From contig CBDCZB010000004.1 in the NCBI GenBank assembly GCA_965224415.1, positions 372,001-436,000 of the forward strand: DNA of 64,000 nucleotides. Reading direction: 5' to 3'. Made by a program: the position numbers and the translations under genes. Each line of letters opens with the position of its first letter. The stretch's first letter is position 1. Of the stretch, positions 53,423 through 62,729 are shown in pieces. The notes beneath the pieces were generated by a model. It saw only the letters and a list, made by a program, of their open reading frames with translations, was not told where the DNA came from and did no database searches. This DNA comes from DAOUJI01 sp965224415. Its GTDB lineage: Bacteria > Chloroflexota > Dehalococcoidia > Lucifugimonadales > JAGWBF01.

Positions 53423-56400
53423 ATGCGTGGCAAATATGGGGCCGAGACAAGGGAATCCATTCCTTCGGCTGACGCCAGCAGCCGTCTGTTGTCCCGTTGC
53501 CTCTCACTGGACCTTGAAGTCGGCGTCAAAGACCGTCGCATCCGCGCTTTCGCAGGAGTACGCCCGGACACCGGACAATCTCTGGCGTTTCCTATAGCGG
53601 GAAACAGCCTCGCTGGTGCATTTGCCAAGTTGGACGACCTTGCCGGAGGCGCGGAGTTTCTGCTGGGCCACAACCTCATTGAATTCGACTTGCCCCATCT
53701 AAAAGCCGCGAATCCTAATATGGGACTGTTGCGGCTGCCAGCGGTGGACACGCTCAGGCTCAATCCCCTAGCCTTCCCGCGCAACCCCTACCATCACCTT
53801 GTCAAGCACTACCAAGACGGGCAACTCAAACGCGGGCGCAGGAACGACCCGGAGTTGGACGCCAGATTGACGCTTGAGGTCTTCGCCAATCAGCAGAAGG
53901 AACTACGCGACGCACCGGCTGACCTGTTAGCGGCCTGGCATTGGCTCACAACGGAGGAAGATGGCGCGGGATTCGACATGGTATTCGCCTCATTGCGTCG
54001 GGCGCGAAGACCATCCGACGCAGAGGCGCATGAAGCGATTCGGGTACGTCTGGCCGACGCCTGTCAGACACAAGCACGCGAGGTCATGGCGAATGCAACC
54101 CAAAACGGCTGGGCACTGGCCTATGCGCTGGCATGGATGTCAGTGTCTGGGGGCAACTCGGTCATGCCTCCCTGGGTGCGGCATCAGTTTCCCGAAGCGG
54201 GTCGGCTGGTGCGCCGGTTACGCGACACTGCCTGCGCCGATGCCGCCTGTGAATGGTGCCGGGAACGACATGACGCCCGCAAGGAGCTTGCCCGCTGGTT
54301 CGGCTTTGACGGCTTCCGTCGTGAGCCGATGGACAACAATGGGCAACCCATGCAGCAGTCCATCGTCGAGGTGGCAATGGCAGGAGAGCACGTGCTGGGC
54401 ATCCTGCCCACCGGGGCTGGTAAGTCGCTCTGCTATCAGGTCCCAGCGCTATCCCGCTACGACAAGACCGGCGCTCTGACGGTGGTGATTTCGCCTCTGG
54501 TCGCCCTCATGTCGGATCAGGTGAAAGGACTTGAAGCGAGGGGCATTGGTTCCTGCGTCACCATCAATGGGCTTCTGTCCATGCCGGAGCGATCCGACGC
54601 TCTGGACCGGGTGCGGCTGGGAGACGCCGGCATTCTCATCATCTCGCCGGAGCAACTCCGCAGTATCTCCGTGCGCCGCGTCCTCGCCCAACGCGAGATT
54701 GGCTCCTGGGTGCTGGACGAGGCCCACTGCCTCTCTAAGTGGGGCCACGACTTCCGGCCCGACTACCGTTACGTGGGACGCTTCATTCGTGAGAGAGCGG
54801 GGCAAGAGCCGGTGCCGCCCGTGCTGTGCCTGACCGCGACGGCCAAGCCCGACGTGAAGGCGGAGATCGAGGATTACTTCCAGGAAGAACTCCGCATCAA
54901 GCTGAAGGTCTTCGACGGCGGCGCACAGCGCACCAACCTGGAATTCGTGGTGGTGCAGACGAGCAGCGAGGGGAAGTTCGCCGACATTCATCAGATCATA
55001 GAGGCCGATCTGCCGACAGATGAGCCGGGCGGCGCCATCGTCTACTGCGCAACGCGACGGCAGGCCGAAGAGATTGCGGAGTTCTTGCAGGCAAAGGGGA
55101 TAGATGCGAACTACTTCCATGCAGGACTGCTGCCGGAGACCAAGAAGAACGTCCAGGAGAGTTTCATCCGCGGCGATCTGCGGGCCATCGTCGCAACCAA
55201 CGCCTTCGGCATGGGCATAGACAAGCCGGATGTGCGGATCGTGATCCACGCCGACATCCCGGGTTCCCTGGAGAATTACCTACAGGAAGCGGGGCGCGCT
55301 GGACGGGACCAGCAGAGGGCGCGCTGTGTGCTGCTCTACACAGCGGATGATGTGGAGAGGCAATTTGGCATGTCTGCCCGTTCCCGGCTCACGCGCCGCG
55401 AAATTCACGGCGTACTGAGGGCACTGCGGAATCTCGACCGGAAGAAGCGCTTGGGCGGCGAGGTGGTGGCCACCGCAGGGGGAATCCTGGGCGAGGATGA
55501 AGAGAAGGCATTCGAGCGAGACTCGGCCACCGACGATACACGGGTGCGCACCTCAGTGGCCTGGCTGGAAGAAGCGGTGCTGCTGACCCGGGAGGAGAAC
55601 AAGGTTCAGGTGTTCCCGTCCTCCCTGCGGGTGAGATCGGTGGAAGAGGCGAGAGCCAAGCTGGAAAAGGCGCGTATCGCGGATGCCTATCGCCGCCAAC
55701 TGCTGACCATTGCCGAGACGCTCATCGAGGCTGATGCGGACGAAGGCATCTCCACCGACGAGTTGATGGCCGCATCGGGCCTGACACCTGAGGGAGTGCG
55801 TGGCGCGCTCCACGATATGGAGCGATTGGGCATCGCCAGCAACGACACTGTGCTGACAGCCTTCGTCCATGCAGGGGTGCAGCGTGCTTCCCGGCAACGC
55901 TTTGAGCAGGCGGCGGAACTGGAGCGGGGCCTTATCGACCTCCTGCGGGAGACGGCTCCGGACATGGAAAAGGGTGACACGTCACCACTGCATCTCCGCC
56001 TCGCTACCCAGCGGCTGAAGGACGACGGCCATGTCTACGCACTGCCGGAACTCCTGAGGCGCATCGTCCGCAGCATTGCAGCTGACGGTCGGGGTGAGGG
56101 TGGTGGCGGGGGAAGCCTTGGAGTGCGTGGGCGCGATGCGGAGACCATGCAGGTGACGTTGCAACGCGAATGGAAGGCGTTGGAGAAGACGGCCGAACTG
56201 CGACGTACGGCCGCAGGGCATCTGTTGGACCATCTGCTCGCTTGCCTGCCGTCGGGAAGCCGAGGTACGGACTTGCTGGCCGAGACGACTCTGGGCAAGC
56301 TGCTGAACGCCATCGAGTCCAATTTGATCCTAAAGAGCGAGGTCAGGGACCCCGCCAGGCTGATGGACCGTGCGCTTCTGTGGCTGCACGAACAGGAAGT

Positions 56401-58573
56401 CATTCGGCTGAACAAGGGGCTGACCGTATTCCGTCCAGCCATGACCATCCGCCTGAAGCCGGAAACACGCGGCTTTGCCCAGGCCGACTTCGCATCCCTC
56501 CAACTCCACTACGACGAGCAGGTGTTGCAAATCCACGTCATGGCCGAGTATGCGGAGCAGGGTCTTGGCTCCATGGCCGACGCTCTGGGTTTGGCCATGG
56601 ACTATTTCAGCTACAACCAAGAGGAGTTTCTGAGCCGATGGCTGCCCGATAGAGAGAGGGAGGTCTCGCGCCAGACCACGCCGGAATCGTGGCGAGCAAT
56701 CGTCGAGAGCTTGAACAATCCCATCCAGCGCCGCATCGTCGCAGACGACCGGGAGCAGACGAACGTGCTTGTACTGGCAGGCCCAGGCTCCGGCAAGACG
56801 CGGGTGCTGGTGCACCGCATCGCCTACCTGATTCGCGCCAGGCGCGAGAACCCTCACGGCATCCTGGCTCTCGCATACAACAGGCACGCAGCGATCGAAA
56901 TACGCCGACGCCTAGCGGACCTTATAGGCGACGATGCCAAAGGCGTGATGGTGCTCACCTGCCACGCGCTGGCCATGCGGCTGGTCGGCGCAAGCTTCTC
57001 GGGGCGGGCAAATCGACTGGACGACGGGGAATTCCAAGAGATACTCAAGCAGGCGGTGGCCCTGCTGCGCGGGGAGGGACTGCCGCCCGATGAAGCGGAC
57101 GAGTATCGCTCTCGATTGCTGGCTGGCTTCCGCTGGATACTGGTGGATGAGTACCAGGACATCGGTCCAGACCAGTATGAACTGATCTCCGCTCTTGCAG
57201 GCAGAATCCTCACTGAGGAAGACGACAGGATCAGCCTCTTCGCAGTGGGCGACGACGATCAGAACATCTACGCCTTCAACGGCTCGTCGGTGGAGTTCAT
57301 ACGACGTTTCGAGGCGGACTATGGGGCCAAGCCTGCCTATCTCACCGACAACTACCGCTCCACCGGCCACATCGTCACGGCCGCCAACGCTGTTATCAAA
57401 CCCGCCCGGCAAAGGATGAAGATCGGTCATACGATCCACGTCAATCGTGCACGGGAGAAGGACCCCCCAGGCGGTGTATGGGCTGAACTTGATCCAGTCG
57501 CCCGCGGTCGAGTGCAAATATTGCCAGCGGGAGACGATCCCATCTCACAGGCTCAGGTAACGGTAGCCGAGCTGAAGCGGTTGTCAGGACTCACGCCGAA
57601 CTGGGACTGGTCTACCTGCGCGGTGATGGCGCGCGAGTGGAGCTACCTCGACCCAGTGCGCAGCCTTTGCGAGCTTGAGGGAATTCCAGTGCAGATGGCG
57701 AACGAAGACTTCTCAGGCGTCTGGCATCTGCGGGAGACTCAGGCGTTGGTGAACTGGCTGCGCGGGCGGGACTCCCGCTTGGTGACGAATACTGACCTGA
57801 ACGAATGGCTGCTTGAGCAACCCTCGGACCCTTGGACCGACCTGCTGGGCGAGGCCATGGATGAGTACGAGTTGGAAACCGGCGGCGCGGAAACGTCGGT
57901 GAGTCACTTCATCGAATGGCTGGCAGAGTGGGCACGGGAAGTGCGTCGCCGCCAGCGCGGGCTTATGTTACTTACCGCCCATCGTGCTAAGGGCTTGGAG
58001 TTCGACCATGTGGTTGTGCTGGACGGAGGCTGGGACCGCTTTGGACTTGGTGAAGACGCCGATGCCACGCGCCGACTGTACTACGTTGCCATGACCCGCG
58101 CTCGGGAAACGCTTGCCCTTGCGCGCTTTATGGAGCCGCACCCGCTCCAAGACTCCTTGCGGGGCAGTCCCTCGCTGTTGCTCCGCCAAGCACCCATCGA
58201 ACTCCCGGCGGCAGCCCAGGAACTGGCTCGCCGTTATCGGCGGCTCAGCCTGCGAGACGTCTTTCTCAGCTTCGCGGGGTACAAGCAACATGGTCATCCA
58301 GTGCATCGGGCCATTGCCTCTCTCTCGCCCTGCGACAGGCTGGAGGTGCGACACGACTCAAATCGTTGGGAGCTTCTTGATTGCAAAGGGACGGTCGTTG
58401 GGCAACTCGCTCGTGGTTTCGAGGCCCCGACCGGTGTGCGTTGCACGTTTGCCACGGTCTTGGCCGTCGTCACTTGGGACAGGGAGCGCTCTGAACCGCA
58501 GTACCTGAGCGGTCTTCAGTGCGATGCCTGGGAAGTGGTGGTGCCGGAGTTGGTGTTCGAGCCGAGCTCTTAG
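53423..58573 (+). CDS. Giant exonuclease-RecQ-UvrD fusion helicase
   Basis: A 1,716-residue cytoplasmic DNA-processing protein. Residues 1-170 look like a DEDD 3'-5' exonuclease: LSLDLEVG (Asp30, Glu32), LGHNLIEFDLPHL (Asp89) and NDPELDARLTLEVF (Asp146). A Cys-rich stretch (CADAACEWC) precedes a RecQ helicase with Walker A LPTGAGKS (328-335), DEAH (432-435), and the helicase C-terminal ATNAFGMGIDKPDVRIVIH and QEAGRAGRDQQRA. A UvrD/Rep helicase follows, with GPGSGKT (1120-1126), VDEYQD (1241-1246), DNYRSTGHIV, LLTAHRAKGLEFDHVVVLDG and YYVAMTRARE. Both motors look intact. GGGGGGAA lies right before the ATG. It sits in a mobile neighbourhood, so defence or element maintenance is as likely as housekeeping repair. 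Confidence 0.85.
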   Translation: MRGKYGAETRESIPSADASSRLLSRCLSLDLEVGVKDRRIRAFAGVRPDTGQSLAFPIAGNSLAGAFAKLDDLAGGAEFLLGHNLIEFDLPHLKAANPNMGLLRLPAVDTLRLNPLAFPRNPYHHLVKHYQDGQLKRGRRNDPELDARLTLEVFANQQKELRDAPADLLAAWHWLTTEEDGAGFDMVFASLRRARRPSDAEAHEAIRVRLADACQTQAREVMANATQNGWALAYALAWMSVSGGNSVMPPWVRHQFPEAGRLVRRLRDTACADAACEWCRERHDARKELARWFGFDGFRREPMDNNGQPMQQSIVEVAMAGEHVLGILPTGAGKSLCYQVPALSRYDKTGALTVVISPLVALMSDQVKGLEARGIGSCVTINGLLSMPERSDALDRVRLGDAGILIISPEQLRSISVRRVLAQREIGSWVLDEAHCLSKWGHDFRPDYRYVGRFIRERAGQEPVPPVLCLTATAKPDVKAEIEDYFQEELRIKLKVFDGGAQRTNLEFVVVQTSSEGKFADIHQIIEADLPTDEPGGAIVYCATRRQAEEIAEFLQAKGIDANYFHAGLLPETKKNVQESFIRGDLRAIVATNAFGMGIDKPDVRIVIHADIPGSLENYLQEAGRAGRDQQRARCVLLYTADDVERQFGMSARSRLTRREIHGVLRALRNLDRKKRLGGEVVATAGGILGEDEEKAFERDSATDDTRVRTSVAWLEEAVLLTREENKVQVFPSSLRVRSVEEARAKLEKARIADAYRRQLLTIAETLIEADADEGISTDELMAASGLTPEGVRGALHDMERLGIASNDTVLTAFVHAGVQRASRQRFEQAAELERGLIDLLRETAPDMEKGDTSPLHLRLATQRLKDDGHVYALPELLRRIVRSIAADGRGEGGGGGSLGVRGRDAETMQVTLQREWKALEKTAELRRTAAGHLLDHLLACLPSGSRGTDLLAETTLGKLLNAIESNLILKSEVRDPARLMDRALLWLHEQEVIRLNKGLTVFRPAMTIRLKPETRGFAQADFASLQLHYDEQVLQIHVMAEYAEQGLGSMADALGLAMDYFSYNQEEFLSRWLPDREREVSRQTTPESWRAIVESLNNPIQRRIVADDREQTNVLVLAGPGSGKTRVLVHRIAYLIRARRENPHGILALAYNRHAAIEIRRRLADLIGDDAKGVMVLTCHALAMRLVGASFSGRANRLDDGEFQEILKQAVALLRGEGLPPDEADEYRSRLLAGFRWILVDEYQDIGPDQYELISALAGRILTEEDDRISLFAVGDDDQNIYAFNGSSVEFIRRFEADYGAKPAYLTDNYRSTGHIVTAANAVIKPARQRMKIGHTIHVNRAREKDPPGGVWAELDPVARGRVQILPAGDDPISQAQVTVAELKRLSGLTPNWDWSTCAVMAREWSYLDPVRSLCELEGIPVQMANEDFSGVWHLRETQALVNWLRGRDSRLVTNTDLNEWLLEQPSDPWTDLLGEAMDEYELETGGAETSVSHFIEWLAEWAREVRRRQRGLMLLTAHRAKGLEFDHVVVLDGGWDRFGLGEDADATRRLYYVAMTRARETLALARFMEPHPLQDSLRGSPSLLLRQAPIELPAAAQELARRYRRLSLRDVFLSFAGYKQHGHPVHRAIASLSPCDRLEVRHDSNRWELLDCKGTVVGQLARGFEAPTGVRCTFATVLAVVTWDRERSEPQYLSGLQCDAWEVVVPELVFEPSS

Positions 58574-58668
58574 TCCCACGCTCCCTGTCATCGGACCTCG
58601 ACGAACTCGCTCTCGGCATCGCCAAGCTGGGCAGTCAGACACTTCTAAACCTTCGATGAGTTCAATAC

Positions 58669-60384
58669 ATGACCCTCTCCGACCGACAACTGCTCGACGC
58701 CCTCAGCCGGATGCCGTTTGTCGAATCAACGGAGTTAGCGCTCATCTTGGGCGAGCCGCACGCGACCGTCCACCGCAGACTGTCCGAGTTGCTGGCCGAC
58801 GGCATTGTCGGGAGAGTGAGTCACGGCACCGCCCACCTGCCGTCGAGCTTCAGGTACTACTTAACGGCAGGTGGCGTCAGAGAGGCCGCCGGGGTCCTCG
58901 GCTTTGTCACGCCCTCGGACTTCGTACGGGCGTATCCCATGTCCAGGGAGTGGTTGACGCTGCTCCTCCGCCGGACGGACGCGGTGGCCTCCGTCTATCG
59001 CCTTGCCTCCTCGATGTCCCCCGGCAATGACGGCCTGCGTTCGCACGTGGAATTCCATCGCCGTGGCCGCTTCGACGCCGCCATCACCCTCCACGACGGC
59101 CGCAGCTTCGGCGTGGTGCGCCAGGGGCTGGCCCTGCGCAGGCGCTCCCTCTACGACCGGCTGCGGGCCATAGCCGAATACGACTACACCCGCCGCCCCG
59201 ACATCGTTCTGATCCTCGTGCCCAGCGTCTGGGAGCAGAAGTTGACGACGCGGTTCTGCGAGGAGCGGGATCTCCGCGACTGCTTCGTCGCCGTGGAGTC
59301 CAGGGAGGCGCTGGAGAGAGGAGGAGGCCGCGTCTGGCTGAGTGCCTCGTTCCTGATTGGAGGGCGCGACCGCACGCTGGAGGGCGTCGTCTCCCAGGCC
59401 AGCCGTGGCGGAGGTCCCAGCATGGAGTCGCCAGAGCGCAAACGCGCCTCGCTGCCCCGCCCTGAGCGGATGGTGCAGGCTGCACCGACCTTCGGCCTCA
59501 GCCCTTCGGAGAAGCGGACGCTGGACTTCATCACCGACCACCCGATGATCCCCCGTGAACACCTAGCCACCTGGCTCGGCGTCTCCGAGGGAAGGGTCAG
59601 CCAGATGATGCGCAGCCTGGTGAACACTAGGGGCCTCATCGAGCGTCACGGCCAACGCGGTGGCATCCGCTACACCCTGTCCGCCGAGGGCATTCGCTAC
59701 ATCACCCACCGGGACCGCGCCGAACTAGCCACCACGCGGGGCATCTGGAGCACGGAGCTCACGACAGATCGCCAGGGACGGCGAAGACACGTGGGACACC
59801 GCATCGAGACGTGGGCGCGGCAGACGAAACACGCCGACGGCATCACGTGGTTCCTCTCGAAGCTTCAGGCCGCAGCCAGGGACGACGCCGACAGCGAGCT
59901 GGTGTGGTCTGTCCCAACCGCCAGGTCAGACCGGGCCTACAACTGGGGTCGGTCCGCCATTGCCCCAGACGCCGTGGGGCAGATGACCGCCGAGGGACTT
60001 CGGATGCCGTTCTACCTTGAGCACGAGCTTCGCGCCCGCCACCCCGAGGGAGTCATCGCCCGCCTGCGTCCGTACATGAGCTACTACTGGTCGAACGAAC
60101 CGGGCGACGACCAGCCGCCGTACCCCGTCACGCTGTTCGTCGTGGACACCGAGGAGATCGAGGACACCTACGTGCGCACCGCCGCCCGGATGACCCGGAT
60201 GTCGCTACCCATCCTGGTCTCCTGCACGCCCGTCCTGTCACGCACGGGGATACTCGGGGAGTCCTGGCGTCCCCTCTGGGAGCCGACCTCCCCTCGACTG
60301 GCGCTGTCCGACATGATCGCCTACACCTACGACTCGCTGTTCCACCGGATGCATCCCCGTCCTGTAGGGGTGACACATAGATAG
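58669..60384 (+). CDS. Replication-relaxation-like protein with two winged-helix domains
   Basis: A 571-residue protein. It begins with a winged helix (LLDALSRMPFVESTELALIL, then TVHRRLSELLADGIVGRV), followed by an alpha/beta region (SYDRLRAIAEYDYTRRPDIV-like, about 165-215). A second winged helix (PREHLATWLGVSEGRVSQMM, about 300-355) and a C-terminal alpha/beta part come next. The layout resembles the replication-relaxation family found on plasmids and integrative elements, where it is thought to assist relaxase or replication. It starts 95 bp after the fusion helicase and may be co-transcribed. The family call is by eye. Confidence 0.6.
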   Translation: MTLSDRQLLDALSRMPFVESTELALILGEPHATVHRRLSELLADGIVGRVSHGTAHLPSSFRYYLTAGGVREAAGVLGFVTPSDFVRAYPMSREWLTLLLRRTDAVASVYRLASSMSPGNDGLRSHVEFHRRGRFDAAITLHDGRSFGVVRQGLALRRRSLYDRLRAIAEYDYTRRPDIVLILVPSVWEQKLTTRFCEERDLRDCFVAVESREALERGGGRVWLSASFLIGGRDRTLEGVVSQASRGGGPSMESPERKRASLPRPERMVQAAPTFGLSPSEKRTLDFITDHPMIPREHLATWLGVSEGRVSQMMRSLVNTRGLIERHGQRGGIRYTLSAEGIRYITHRDRAELATTRGIWSTELTTDRQGRRRHVGHRIETWARQTKHADGITWFLSKLQAAARDDADSELVWSVPTARSDRAYNWGRSAIAPDAVGQMTAEGLRMPFYLEHELRARHPEGVIARLRPYMSYYWSNEPGDDQPPYPVTLFVVDTEEIEDTYVRTAARMTRMSLPILVSCTPVLSRTGILGESWRPLWEPTSPRLALSDMIAYTYDSLFHRMHPRPVGVTHR

Positions 60385-60413
60385 CGCTGATGCATCGCTA
60401 TCCGCCCTATAGG
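60361..60413 (+). terminator. Hairpin overlapping the end of the winged-helix gene
   Basis: GATAGCG (60380-60386) pairs perfectly with CGCTATC (60396-60402) around a 9-base loop. Outer arms CCTGTAGG (60361-60368) and CCTATAGG (60406-60413) also pair except one wobble. There is no T tract, so it may be an RNA structure rather than an intrinsic terminator. Confidence 0.4.
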
Positions 60414-60523
60414 TTGTCTGGGGGTTGCAAAGTTGCGCCAGCGGGACGAGTTTCGGAACCGTGGTTCCAGAATTTCCGACCCAGTTACCCCTATTGCAGC
60501 TACGAAACGAGGTTGACGCATCG

Positions 60524-60630
60524 CCCTGACGTGTCGCAACGTATCAGGCCGCAAACTGCGAACCTATGCTAAACTAAATCATCGACCCGATGACAACTTG
60601 TTTGCACGTTTGCAACCCTGACGTGTCAGC
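60524..60630 (+). promoter_or_regulatory. Operator-like repeats before the coiled-coil protein gene
   Basis: CCCTGACGTGTC occurs exactly twice (60524-60535 and 60616-60627). The second copy extends into the inverted repeat CTGAC-GT-GTCAG (60618-60629). TTTGCA is also directly repeated (60601-60606, 60609-60614). They occupy the 130 bp before the gene at 60652, which encodes a DNA-binding domain, so autoregulation is a reasonable guess. Confidence 0.5.
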
Positions 60631-60651
60631 CGATTAGGGGAGGAAACAGAG

Positions 60652-61104
60652 ATGGATGAGCCCGTCCGCTGGGTGACGAAAGCGGAGGCAGCGGAGGAGT
60701 TGGAGATATCCCTGTCCACCCTGGACCGGAAGATCAGGACGGGAGAGGTCGATGTCCGCCGGGAGGGCAAACGGGTCTTCGTGCGCATGGAGGGGGAGTA
60801 CATCACCGACGAGGAGTTGCTGCGCCGGGCCATCATCAGGGAGGACGAGCTTGAGCGGACTGTGCAGGAGTTGGAGCGGAGCCTGTCCGAGTCGGAGCGC
60901 AGAGCTTCCGAATTGGAGCGAGAGCGGGATGAGGCCAAGGAGGCTGCATCCGCTGGCAGGCTGGCGCATCATGAGCTTGAGAGGGCGCACGAGAAGGAGA
61001 CCGCCGAGCACAAGGTGACCAACCAACTGTTTATCATGGCCCGCGTGGTCGTCGTCGTGCTGCTCGTGATCGTCGGCCTACTCACGTGGCGGCTGTTCGC
61101 GTAG
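60652..61104 (+). CDS. DNA-binding, coiled-coil, membrane-tail protein
   Basis: A 150-residue protein with three parts. Residues 5-50 are an excisionase/MerR-like winged helix (WVTKAEAAEELEISLSTLDR, then KIRTGEVDVRREGKRVFVRM). Residues 60-125 are a long charged coiled coil (EDELERTVQELERSLSESER and similar heptads). Residues 129-149 are a C-terminal membrane helix (ARVVVVVLLVIVGLLTWRLF). GGGGAGG lies upstream of the ATG. The arrangement would tether DNA to the membrane. It has repeats in its promoter region and lies among mobile-element genes. I know of no named family for the whole protein. Confidence 0.75.
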   Translation: MDEPVRWVTKAEAAEELEISLSTLDRKIRTGEVDVRREGKRVFVRMEGEYITDEELLRRAIIREDELERTVQELERSLSESERRASELERERDEAKEAASAGRLAHHELERAHEKETAEHKVTNQLFIMARVVVVVLLVIVGLLTWRLFA

Positions 61105-61117
61105 GACGGATAGTCAT

Positions 61118-61212
61118 GTTCCAACTTCCCCACCTTGTAGCTGCCGTTGCCCCATCGCGCCGCCCAACGCCCACGTTCCAGTTTCCCCACTTCATAGCTG
61201 AGGCTGCCCCAT
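61118..61212 (-). repeat. Two-copy 38-bp direct repeat, period 57 bp
   Basis: GTTCCAACTTCCCCACCTTG (61118) and GTTCCAGTTTCCCCACTTCA (61175) begin two 38-bp units about 80 percent alike, 57 bp apart. On the minus strand both units stay in one open frame and encode WGSLSYEVGKLE and WGNGSYKVGKLE. This suggests remains of a 19-residue repeat protein; no start or stop context supports a functional gene. The rest of 61105-61451 holds nothing else I recognise. Confidence 0.5.
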
Positions 61213-61451
61213 GAGCGTGGAAAGAAGCCCGGAATAGAATTGCTCGCTACGATTTAGCAGAACACTCCGTTCACCACGATTTCAGCTACGGAACCGTCCG
61301 AAGCGCGACGTGCCGCCCCAACGATTCTGTACACGGGTAAAGCATCATCAGCGCCACTGCGAATGTCGCGCCCGGTGAGGGAGGTCTGGGCACGAGTCCG
61401 GGCTGGCCGTCTCCCGTGACCAGAGTGGGAGACCCTACCTTGCTAACCCTA

Positions 61452-62400
61452 TGTACTCCGCAAAGTTTCCGTAGAAATCCGACAGTCTGTGTATGCTCAT
61501 GGACATGTCGAACCTCACGATGATTACACTGGCTTGGGAGCTGTACCAGCAGGGAGTCCCGAAAGCGCAGATCGCCCGACGCTTGGGGAGACACAGGGAG
61601 ACGGTCCACCTCTGGATCTGCGGCATCCAGGAGGAAGGACTGCTCCCGTTCCTCGACCGCTACCAGCAGGCGAAGAAGGCGCCGCGACCGAAGCGGCAGG
61701 TCGACCCTGTCGTGAAACGCTGGGTGTGGGCCATCCGGGAACGGGAGTTCGGGTGCTGTGGGCAGAAGATCGCCTACTTCCTGGAACAGGAGCACGGGGT
61801 GCATCTGTCCGTGCCGAAGGTGTATGAGGTCCTTCGGGAGAAGTACGTCATCCGCTCCAAGTGGAAGAAGCACCGGCGACGGGGACCCGTGCCGGTCGCC
61901 AGCGGGCCGCGCCAGGTCGTCCAGATGGACACCGTCCTGTTCGGCAGCCTGTTCGCCTTCACGGCCATAGACATCCACACCAGGGAGGCGGATATCCTGG
62001 TGGCTCCGGCGCTCACGGCCGCCTACGGCTGTGCCTTTCTGGAGCAGGCCATGGCGCGGCGCTTCGATGGCTGGGTGGCGGTGATCCAAACGGACGGAGG
62101 GAGTGAGTTCAAAGAGTCCTTCGCCCATCGGGTGCTGACCTACTGCCAGCGGCATCGGGTGGCCCGGCCGTACAAAAAGAACGAGCAGGCCTACATCGAG
62201 AGCTTCAACCGGACGGTGCGCAAGGAGTGTTTGGGCTGGCTACACTACGGGCTTGAAGACCTCCCTCAATGCCAGAGGGACGCGGAGCAGTTCCTGGACC
62301 GCTACCACTACCATCGCCCCCACCTGGGCCTCGGCTTACACCCACCCCTCAAGAGAGGAGGACAGGCACTGTCGGATATTTACGGATAATACTGCGTACT
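61452..62400 (+). mobile_element. IS481-like insertion sequence
   Basis: The terminal inverted repeats are about 33 bp. The left end begins TGTACTCCGCAAAGTTTCCG and both ends share the inner core ATCCGACAGT; the right end read inward is AGTACGCAGTATTATCCGTA. The right repeat contains the transposase stop codon. Total length is about 950 bp. No clear target duplication could be picked out. Confidence 0.8.
61493..62389 (+). CDS. IS481-like DDE transposase
   Basis: A 298-residue integrase-core transposase. The N-terminal helix-turn-helix is GVPKAQIARRLGRHRETVHL. The catalytic triad is Asp in VVQMDTVLFG, Asp in AVIQTDGGSEF and Glu in YIESFNRTVRKE. The YHYHRPHLGLGLHPPL tail is typical of rve-domain transposases. 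All catalytic residues are present and the frame is uninterrupted, so it may be active. Confidence 0.87.
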   Translation: MLMDMSNLTMITLAWELYQQGVPKAQIARRLGRHRETVHLWICGIQEEGLLPFLDRYQQAKKAPRPKRQVDPVVKRWVWAIREREFGCCGQKIAYFLEQEHGVHLSVPKVYEVLREKYVIRSKWKKHRRRGPVPVASGPRQVVQMDTVLFGSLFAFTAIDIHTREADILVAPALTAAYGCAFLEQAMARRFDGWVAVIQTDGGSEFKESFAHRVLTYCQRHRVARPYKKNEQAYIESFNRTVRKECLGWLHYGLEDLPQCQRDAEQFLDRYHYHRPHLGLGLHPPLKRGGQALSDIYG

Positions 62401-62438
62401 CTTGACATTAGTAACCGCATACATTACTATCGCTGCCA

Positions 62439-62717
62439 GTGAACCGATTTAGAAATGATGACGCTGAACGCCTCTTCGCCGGACAAACGGTTCGGCGACT
62501 ACCGGCCGACATCCAGCGACGGGCGCGAGTGAGATTGCAACGAGTTGTGGCTGCTGTGGCGCTGACCGACCTTCGGGTACCGCCGTCTCACCGACTCGAA
62601 GCCCTTCGGGGAGACCGTGAGGGCCAGTTCAGCATCCGCGTCAACGACCAATGGCGCGTGTGCTTCGTCTGGACGGACCAAGGCGCTATGGAGATCGAAG
62701 TCACCGACTACCACTGA
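62439..62717 (+). CDS. higB: HigB-type toxin (RelE/ParE superfamily)
   Basis: A 92-residue mRNA interferase-like toxin of the HigB/plasmid-maintenance-killer family. LPADIQRRARVRLQRV, DLRVPPSHRLEALRGDREGQ, FSIRVNDQWRVCFVW and EIEVTDYH match closely. The start is GTG 62439. Toxin before antitoxin is the usual HigBA order; the antitoxin starts 12 bp later. It lies next to the insertion sequence and the recombinase, as is common on mobile DNA. Confidence 0.9.
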   Translation: MNRFRNDDAERLFAGQTVRRLPADIQRRARVRLQRVVAAVALTDLRVPPSHRLEALRGDREGQFSIRVNDQWRVCFVWTDQGAMEIEVTDYH

Positions 62718-62729
62718 GGAGGAAGTTTT

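Noticed and set aside
61118..61212. Possible CRISPR array
   Set aside because: There are only two imperfect units, the period is in coding frame and there are no cas genes in the window.
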